A stretch of DNA of 64,000 bases, from positions 558,001-622,000 of the forward strand of contig CM055097.1 in the NCBI GenBank assembly GCA_029204225.1, read 5' to 3'. The notes under the pieces are model-generated. The model was not told where the DNA came from, made no database searches, and saw only the letters and a program-made list of their open reading frames with translations. Source of the DNA: Diphasiastrum complanatum (Eukaryota; Streptophyta; Lycopodiopsida; Lycopodiales; Lycopodiaceae). This document shows positions 58,186 to 64,000 of this stretch, piece after piece; the first letter of the stretch is position 1; every line of letters starts with the position of its first letter. The position numbers were made by a program, and so were the translations under genes.

Positions 58186-58850
58186 TTGATAAGGATCAGT
58201 TGGCCTCGCCACGAGGCAAGTCGATGGGACATAGACGCATTTTTAGAAGCCTTTGATCAGAATGGGGTTGAAGGAGAAGATATTACCCCAGAGGAGCTAG
58301 ATATAGACCCTAAAGAAAAACACATCGTATTAGAAGACCCCTTGAGCCACAACCAACCACAGCCAGTTGAAGAACCACAAGTGGATCTAGAAGCATTCTC
58401 ATACTCGGAACTAAACCTTGCCATGGAGCTTTCATTGCAAGAAGCTAGTCTATCATACATAGAAGCAAGCCCATCTGCATATGAGAGGGGAATGGCAATA
58501 GATTTACCTCCCCTACCCCCGAAAATAGTCGAAACTAAAGAATTTCTATCCCACGAACGCATGATGCCAATTCTTCTTGAAGATCAAGAAGATATTCTAA
58601 CTAACATGTGAATAGCAATAGTGCTGTCACTACAAGAATGGAAGCACCATTAGACACACACATGGATGACATCCAACAAGAAGTAAAAACATGCAAACCC
58701 TCAACATGGTATGATAGTGAGAACGAGATCCCTAATCTAGTTGAGACTTATAGTGATAGATCTGAGTGGGAGACCATGTCTGAAGATGAAATTGAACCAG
58801 ATTCAAATGAGGTTGGATGTGATAGAGAAGAAAGTGGGAGGAGATCGTAG
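58186..58850 (+). other. Acidic ORF pair downstream of gypsy gag
   Basis: Two abutting frames (58186-58611 and 58608-58850) encode a strongly acidic protein: EGEDITPEELDIDPKEKH, LNLAMELSLQEASLSYIEAS, and WETMSEDEIEPDSNEVGC. They overlap by four bases (ATGTGAA... type), with a stop at 58609-58611. Similar coding continues past 58850 (KWETMSEGDQIKFKS). The repeated WETMSE motif and the position between two gag copies suggest an element-encoded accessory or gag-spacer protein. I recognise no family. Confidence 0.4.
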
Positions 58851-59034
58851 ATGATGACATAGTGTCCAAGTGGGAAACGATGTCAGAAGGTGATCAAATT
58901 AAATTCAAATCCGAATGGGATGAATTACGATGATGAAAGCACTGAATTTTTATTTTTTAATGAGAATGATGATTTGTCTTAGGCTCAACTGACTCTGCAA
59001 ACACCTAGCCCTGCTCCTATCACACCGGTGGTAA

Positions 59035-59193
59035 GAAGAGCCACTTTGCCAATAGTTTTCCTTGATGATATTGGAAGGGTACCAAGAATAGTAGGTTCCC
59101 TACCTCAGTTTCACAAAAACATTGATGAAGATGCCCATTCGTGTATTGAATTATTCGACACATTGATGTCCATCAATAAAATCATGAATCCTT
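59035..59193 (+). mobile_element. Second copy of the gypsy gag start
   Basis: TLPIVFLDDIGRVPRIVGS, then FHKNIDEDAHSCIELFDTLM, repeats the beginning of the gag at 57.06 kb with about 85 percent similarity at the base level. It breaks off sharply near 59193, where copia sequence starts. Confidence 0.75.
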
Positions 59194-59285
59194 GATGTTT
59201 ATACGAAACCTTTGAGTAAGGACAAGTTTGAGGTGTTTAGAGGTAAGCTTTCTCTTTGTGACATTGACAATAGACTTAAGCTTTA
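59194..59285 (+). mobile_element. Ty1/copia RNase H tail fused to gypsy gag
   Basis: The sequence reads LDVYTKPLSKDKFEVFRGKL and ends CDIDNRLKL at a TAG. This is the standard end of copia pol. It is preceded directly by gypsy gag, so the junction is chimeric. Confidence 0.8.
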
Positions 59286-59640
59286 GGGAGAGTGTTAGAA
59301 TTAAAAGGTTAAGTCTATTGTGTCAGTACAGTACTTTACGTTCTTATCATAGTACACTCGTCTTAATGTTGAGTGCAGTATACATGTGCCTCGTAATGAC
59401 ACGTGTGTCGGGACTTGGTCCTGTAAAAAGTAGCCTGACCATGCAAGATTGCCCCAAGGAGAAGACATCGTGTATATATCGACTAGAATTTTTGAGTATG
59501 AATATACACATCTCTTTCAGTTGCTTGTGAATTGCTTGATACTCTGGTTAGCTTGTTCTTTTTGGTTCACATTGTCAAGTAGCATATTTGCATATTAACA
59601 AGATCTTGTCAAGAACAACTCTCAGTCTCCTTGGAATTCC
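59286..59640 (+). repeat. Polypurine tract and probable 3' LTR after the copia tail
   Basis: The purine run ggagag leads to tgttagaattaaaaggttaa at 59293, a typical LTR start. The 3' limit is not clear, and an end between 59.5 and 59.7 kb is likely. No partner LTR is in the window. Confidence 0.5.
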
Positions 59641-60328
59641 GTTCTCAGGATACAACTGTGAAATAAACCAATATGTTGTGCAAGTTCTAAGATTATCTAT
59701 TTATGATTATCATTATCTTATCTCTGTGGAAAATGAGCAAAGGTCACCAAACAAGGATGGAAGCTAAATGCAAAATTTAATATGAAAAATCTTAAAGAGC
59801 TTTGTTGTAAAAAAAGCATGTCTCAACGACTGTTTGTTTGTCCAAGTTTGCACAACACATCATCCTCTTTACTCAAAGCATATACTTAATTCTTGTGGAA
59901 TTTGTTTGATGAATACTATAGTAGCGCTTGGAACAATTTGTATTGCTAGCTGGCTTGCTTGATGGGTAAATCTAACCCTCTTTTTTAAAGCTATTGCTTG
60001 TAAGTCACAAAGTTGTTGGGGGAATATTTAGAGTTGAATTTGAGAGTACAAACATCAATACTTTTGCTATAGCAATTATCATCTACAAAAATTACAAACA
60101 GTTCAGAAATATGCTTGAAGCTCCACGAATAAGACAACAAAAGGAATGATTACCTATGCAAAAGGATTTAGACGAGGACATTGTGTGGAATCAAAAGTAT
60201 TCATCAACAAAGCTGTTGCTTGAGAACTTTTCTACAAGTGAGTTATTCCCCTACGAGCTACTACCCACTGTTATTATTGCATAGTTGAGCGCTTATGCTA
60301 TGAAATCCCTACTACGAGTGCAACTATT

Positions 60329-60384
<56 letters not shown>

Positions 60385-61560
60385 GTGCAACAACAAAAAA
60401 TAGGTAAAAATTGTTTAGAATTTCCATGCATTGTGGAGAAAGCATTGCAAAGAGTTTTAAGCTACTCTTTAGCATTGCTTTTGTTTGATTTGTTTGGAGG
60501 CCGTAGTACAACAATTTAGTGATCCTTGTTGCTAAGATTTGTCATAGGGTTGCCAAGAAGACAAATGTTGGGTTAGTTTCAGTGTAGGAGGTGGCCTTGA
60601 GCATCCATGTTTATGGGTGCATGCTTTCATAGGCCTTCTTTTGCATTCTCATTGTTGGGTTTCTTTGGCACCGACTTGTTGTCATCAGTAATATGTTGGT
60701 AGAAGAATCTTTTTTAGCTTTACAGCACATGCACTTTTCAATTCAACTTTTCTGTCTGCACTGTCTAGTGTATACTCAAAAAACGAAATGGCATTTAATA
60801 AAACCTTGAACTCAAAAGCTCATGCAACTGACGAAACTATTAAACTCTAAACTCTAGTGCCACAGTCCAAATTCTAAACTCTAGCGCATGCCACAGTCCC
60901 CCTTGAAACTCCTGAATTTTGTAAAGCAAATTCTACATGCTACAACACAAAGTATACAAACTAAAAATGTCCCAACAACCACTTTCCACAGCAGCAGTTT
61001 AGTTTTTCGACATATTCTCCTTCCCCTGCCCCACACCCATTCACCCACACCTCTTTCGAATAAATGCATATGAAAAAATATTCCCAATTGCGTTCCAAAT
61101 CGGAGCATGTTCTGGAACCCAAAGCATGCCCAGACAAGTATTTCTATTGCGTTTGAAATGCTGCATGCCTAATACAAGCTTTCTTCTCTCAAGTTGGCTT
61201 TTAGAAATCTTAGTTCCACATTCTCATCCAGGATAATTAGAAGTGGAAATCAATTCTCACAAAAGAGAATCACAAAGATTCCAGAGTTTCAGATCTAGGA
61301 TTGGAAAGCAGGATAACATTCTCATTGATTTTATAACCCGTGCAAATGAGAAAATCTTTCTCCCTTATATCCAGAAAAGGAACGTTTAGGCTTCAATATT
61401 GAATAGGATATCGTATTCCCAAGGCTGGATTCTCTTCCATACACCAACAAGTGTACTTGGAAATACAACTGAAAACCTGCTTATCATATTGAACTACAAG
61501 AGCCTGCTTGTCCACCTTGAGCTCTTTACATTGCACAATCAGACGCCCTGGATCCTACAA
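59640..61560. other. No recognised gene; GA microsatellite
   Basis: Frames are short on both strands. A (GA)n tract lies at 60336-60382. The rest shows no family signature. Confidence 0.5.
60336..60382. repeat. (GA)n microsatellite
   Basis: About 23 GA units without interruption. Confidence 0.97.
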
Positions 61561-61564
61561 ATTG

Positions 61565-61694
61565 CTAATGATTTTCTTCCTCCCAGATATCATTTTCAAG
61601 CGTTTGTTTGACCTGCCTTCGCGATATACGACGGTGAGTCTTCGAAACCAGCATTGGCTCTGCTTGTTTAATTCCTGATGCTCCTACCTTATAC
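61565..61694 (-). CDS. Possible terminal exon of an unknown gene
   Basis: After an acceptor-like tttgcatgtttag, the minus strand encodes YKVGASGIKQAEPMLVSKTH, then RRISRRQVKQTLENDIWEEE and a stop. Basic and acidic residues are balanced and there is no internal stop. It reads like the C-terminal end of a conserved protein. I recognise no family and saw no upstream exon, so confidence is low. Confidence 0.25.
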
Positions 61695-62284
61695 CTAAAC
61701 ATGCAAATGAGATGTCTTAACCACAAAGAAGAACAATTCACAACTTCATATTCAAACAAAGGTCCCAATACTGCGAGTTGAAAATAAAACAAACCTCAAG
61801 CTTTAAGGCTTTACATTCTTCAAACAATTCTACAATGAATCGAATCAAAATTTCAAAAGCTCAACTTTTTGTACAAAAAAACTTTAAAAAAAGTAGCTTT
61901 TTTTTTTGCTAAGGTTTGATAGGAACTCCAGATTAATGGCAAGCTCCAGATTAATAGCAGGTCAGACTTACTATGGCCATAAGATAATAAGCAATTGCAC
62001 ATGGCCAAGTCCACAAATGACACTGTGACATAGGCGGAAGGAATGCTGCAGCAGTTACTGCTAGGTTCTTAAAATAACCTCTTCAAAATAAGACGCCATC
62101 TAATTATCAAGAATCCTTCATTCAGATAGCACCACCAAAATGAGTAGAATTATCGTACTAAATCTACCTCACAATGTTGCAAGAATTGGCGATTCGAACG
62201 ATGAATCGCGATTCGAATCGGTCTTAGCTGACTAGTAAAAGGCCCGAATAGGGCAGAAGCCCGATTCGGGACTTTTAGACCTGT

Positions 62285-62384
<100 letters not shown>

Positions 62385-62385
62385 C

Positions 62386-62760
62386 ATTGTGTGGTGTGTG
62401 TTTGGGCTTTTTGTGTGTGTGTGTGTGTGAGTAATAACTTACAAAAAATAGTGTTTGAACTTTGAAGTTTGAGAGTGTGCTTGTGTGTGTGTGTGTGTGT
62501 GTGTGTGTGAGACGTGTGAGTCAGAGTCTGTGTGATTGTTTGTGTGTGTATGTGTATTTAAACTTTAGCTTTGAGAGTGTGAATGTCCATGTTTGAAGTT
62601 CGAACTTTCAACTTTGGGTGTGTGACGTGTGTGTGTGAGAGTGATTGTTTGTGAGTGAGTGAGAGAGAGAGAAATGTGTATGTGTATTGTGTGTGCATGC
62701 ATTAGTTTGTGTGTGTGTGTGTGAGTGTTTTCATGTGTGTGAGTCTCACGAGTGCTCAGT
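62386..62760. repeat. GT-rich simple-sequence region
   Basis: Repeated tgtgtg tracts alternate with gagagtg and with the phrase aactttgaagttt or similar, over about 370 bases directly after the GA tract. On the other strand it is CA-rich. It is non-coding. Confidence 0.85.
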
Positions 62761-63425
62761 GTGACTTGTGATTAGGGTGATTGAAGAATCAAGATTCTGA
62801 GTTGTGATTGGTCTACCTGGTGCCATGCCGAGGACGAGAGATCCATTATGAGATCACGTGACCATTGATGCTACTTACAGCACCTCTGGCACGAAGAGGT
62901 GGACTTTTAGCCATGTCTCTTACATAGGTGGGCTTGCTTGGATTAAGGCACAAGGCACATTTATATCATCAGTGTGCATACGATACAGCCCCTTGCCAGC
63001 AGGCACCAACATCATTGGCGGATATAGGCGACCGAGCTCGAGCGGAGAAGCATGAGGCTGGTCCTTCGATGACGAGAAGTAAATAGGCTCCACTGAAGCC
63101 TGAAGTTTAAGCCATTTCAATTTGTGAATTTTGTAATTTTGAATTTTGTTGAAACTTGAAACTTGAAAGCTGAAACTTCTTGCAACGTGCTTCAAAGTTC
63201 AACTTGCAAGACTCAAGTGTAACAAGTTACAACTTTCTTGAAAGTAGAAATATCCTAACTTTTAATGTTTCAAGTTCAAAATTCGTTAAATTCTTGACAT
63301 GTCACAAGATGTTGGAGAGCGTTCCATGTCACGGAGGAGTGCATCTGCTGCAGTTCGCACCCACATCTCTTCTTAGGGAGAGGCAGAGGGTGTAGGTGCC
63401 CGCCGTGATGCATCCGTAGACATTG
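62760..63425. other. 5' part of a possible hAT-like gene, not resolved
   Basis: Frames between 62858 and 63195 on both strands could not be assigned. If the downstream hAT fragment is part of a gene, a BED-type zinc finger would be expected here, but none could be shown. A stretch around 63130-63290 is a run of short aactt/aagtt variants. Confidence 0.3.
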
Positions 63426-63429
63426 GTGC

Positions 63430-63965
63430 ATTGTCAGAGCCATGTAGAGTACCATCGACAAAGGCCTTGGGAGTAGACAGGAGCAGACAGCTTGGGAGTA
63501 GAGACTATTATGTGGGTCCCTACGAGCCCAACAATAAGGACAAAGCTCAAGTTGTAGTTCGGAGGTGTTTCTACTTGTGCAACCTCCCCTTTCACTTGGC
63601 CAGGTACATACCACATTCCTGACTCTTGAATCTTTCTTAATTCTCCAATCAATTTTTTAGTTGTATTATGTAGTATCATGTATCGCATATGCAGCTATGT
63701 CTCTAAATTTTGGTTGTCATTCTTGAATGTTGAATCTTGATTCTCATTGTTGAGTTGCTCAATGAAATTTGAATTAGGAGTCATGACACATTGACAAGTT
63801 ACAAATTACACAACTGACATACATTGGTGTCTTCCTATATGGGCACTACGTTTTTGAGAGCCATCGATGCCTCCGATATAGGCACATCTATCACCGAAGA
63901 GTATATGTTTTGCCACATCCAGAGGGCCATTGAGGATGTGGGGCCAGCCAATGTTGTGCAGGTAT
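63430..63965 (+). mobile_element. hAT-like (DUF659) transposase fragment
   Basis: The first part ends CFYLCNLPFHLAR at a GTACAT donor (63604), matching the FFYACNLPF-type start of the DUF659 region of plant hAT transposases. The second part (about 63841-63959) reads GTTFLRAIDASDIGTSITEE, then AIEDVGPANVVQ, followed by a GTATAA donor-like site. It matches the later DUF659 block with its conserved S/A-x-D-A-S and VGxxNVVQ. About 60-80 residues expected between the two are not seen in the intervening 230 bases, so an exon is lost or the copy is deleted. The catalytic domain and dimerisation region would lie beyond the window end. Confidence 0.6.
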
Positions 63966-64000
63966 AATAAGTTGCAACTTGTAACTTATATTCATTCTCA

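Overview
The window is nuclear DNA of a land plant, most likely a seed plant with a large, repeat-rich genome. Three things support this: plant-only gene families (a BBR/BPC GAGA-binding factor, a SHOU4-type membrane protein, a piece of a 9-cis-epoxycarotenoid dioxygenase), GT-AG introns of up to 2.3 kb, and a dense layering of decayed Ty1/copia and Ty3/gypsy retrotransposons. The species cannot be named from the sequence.

Only two genes look intact. A single-exon BPC transcription factor (27976-29064, minus) carries the five-cysteine DNA-binding domain. A four-exon SHOU4-like gene (45984-51881, minus) encodes a two-helix membrane protein that in Arabidopsis acts on cellulose synthase trafficking. 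Both have a (GA)n/(CT)n tract about 0.9-1.0 kb upstream of the ATG. Both upstream regions also carry several copies of one composite module (GTTGGAT, then about 20 bases, then a GCCACGT core). BPC proteins bind GA repeats, so self-regulation and a BPC-SHOU4 link are testable ideas. Host gene fragments are an NCED-like 3' piece with a deletion (1257-1664, minus) and an orphan terminal exon of a DHRS4-like short-chain dehydrogenase (6281-6431, plus).

Layout. 0-11 kb: small relics of a gypsy family with a CX2CX4HX4C-type knuckle (three copies), a gypsy reverse-transcriptase relic, three copia fragments on both strands, then repeat-rich non-coding DNA. 11.3-15.4 kb: an uncharacterised, spliced, transposon-like coding family on the minus strand plus unknown coding-like blocks. 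15.7-21.6 kb: a full-length but broken copia element with both LTRs, a tRNA-Met type primer site and all domains. 21.6-24.7 kb: a second copia with an internal deletion. 24.7-31.5 kb: the BPC gene and its surroundings. 31.5-34.0 kb: a 5'-truncated copia with a 0.93 kb LTR. 34.1-35.0 kb: a second copy of the uncharacterised family. 35-36.3 kb: LTR-like repeats with a minus-strand primer site. 37.2-42.2 kb: two copia copies of one family arranged tail to tail, forming an inverted repeat with arms of about 1.16 kb. 44.8-45.3 kb: another copia relic just downstream of SHOU4. 53-57 kb: GC-rich, then AT-rich hairpin-bearing DNA. 57-59.6 kb: gypsy gag pieces fused to a copia 3' end. 60-64 kb: microsatellites and a hAT-like (DUF659) transposase fragment cut by the window edge.

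The best candidate for something undescribed is the coding family present at 13.8-15.4 kb and again at 34.7-35.0 kb. The two copies align over about 75 residues despite frameshifts and stops, share a block resembling a metal-binding HPC-L-Y-C motif, and match no plant family that I can name with confidence.
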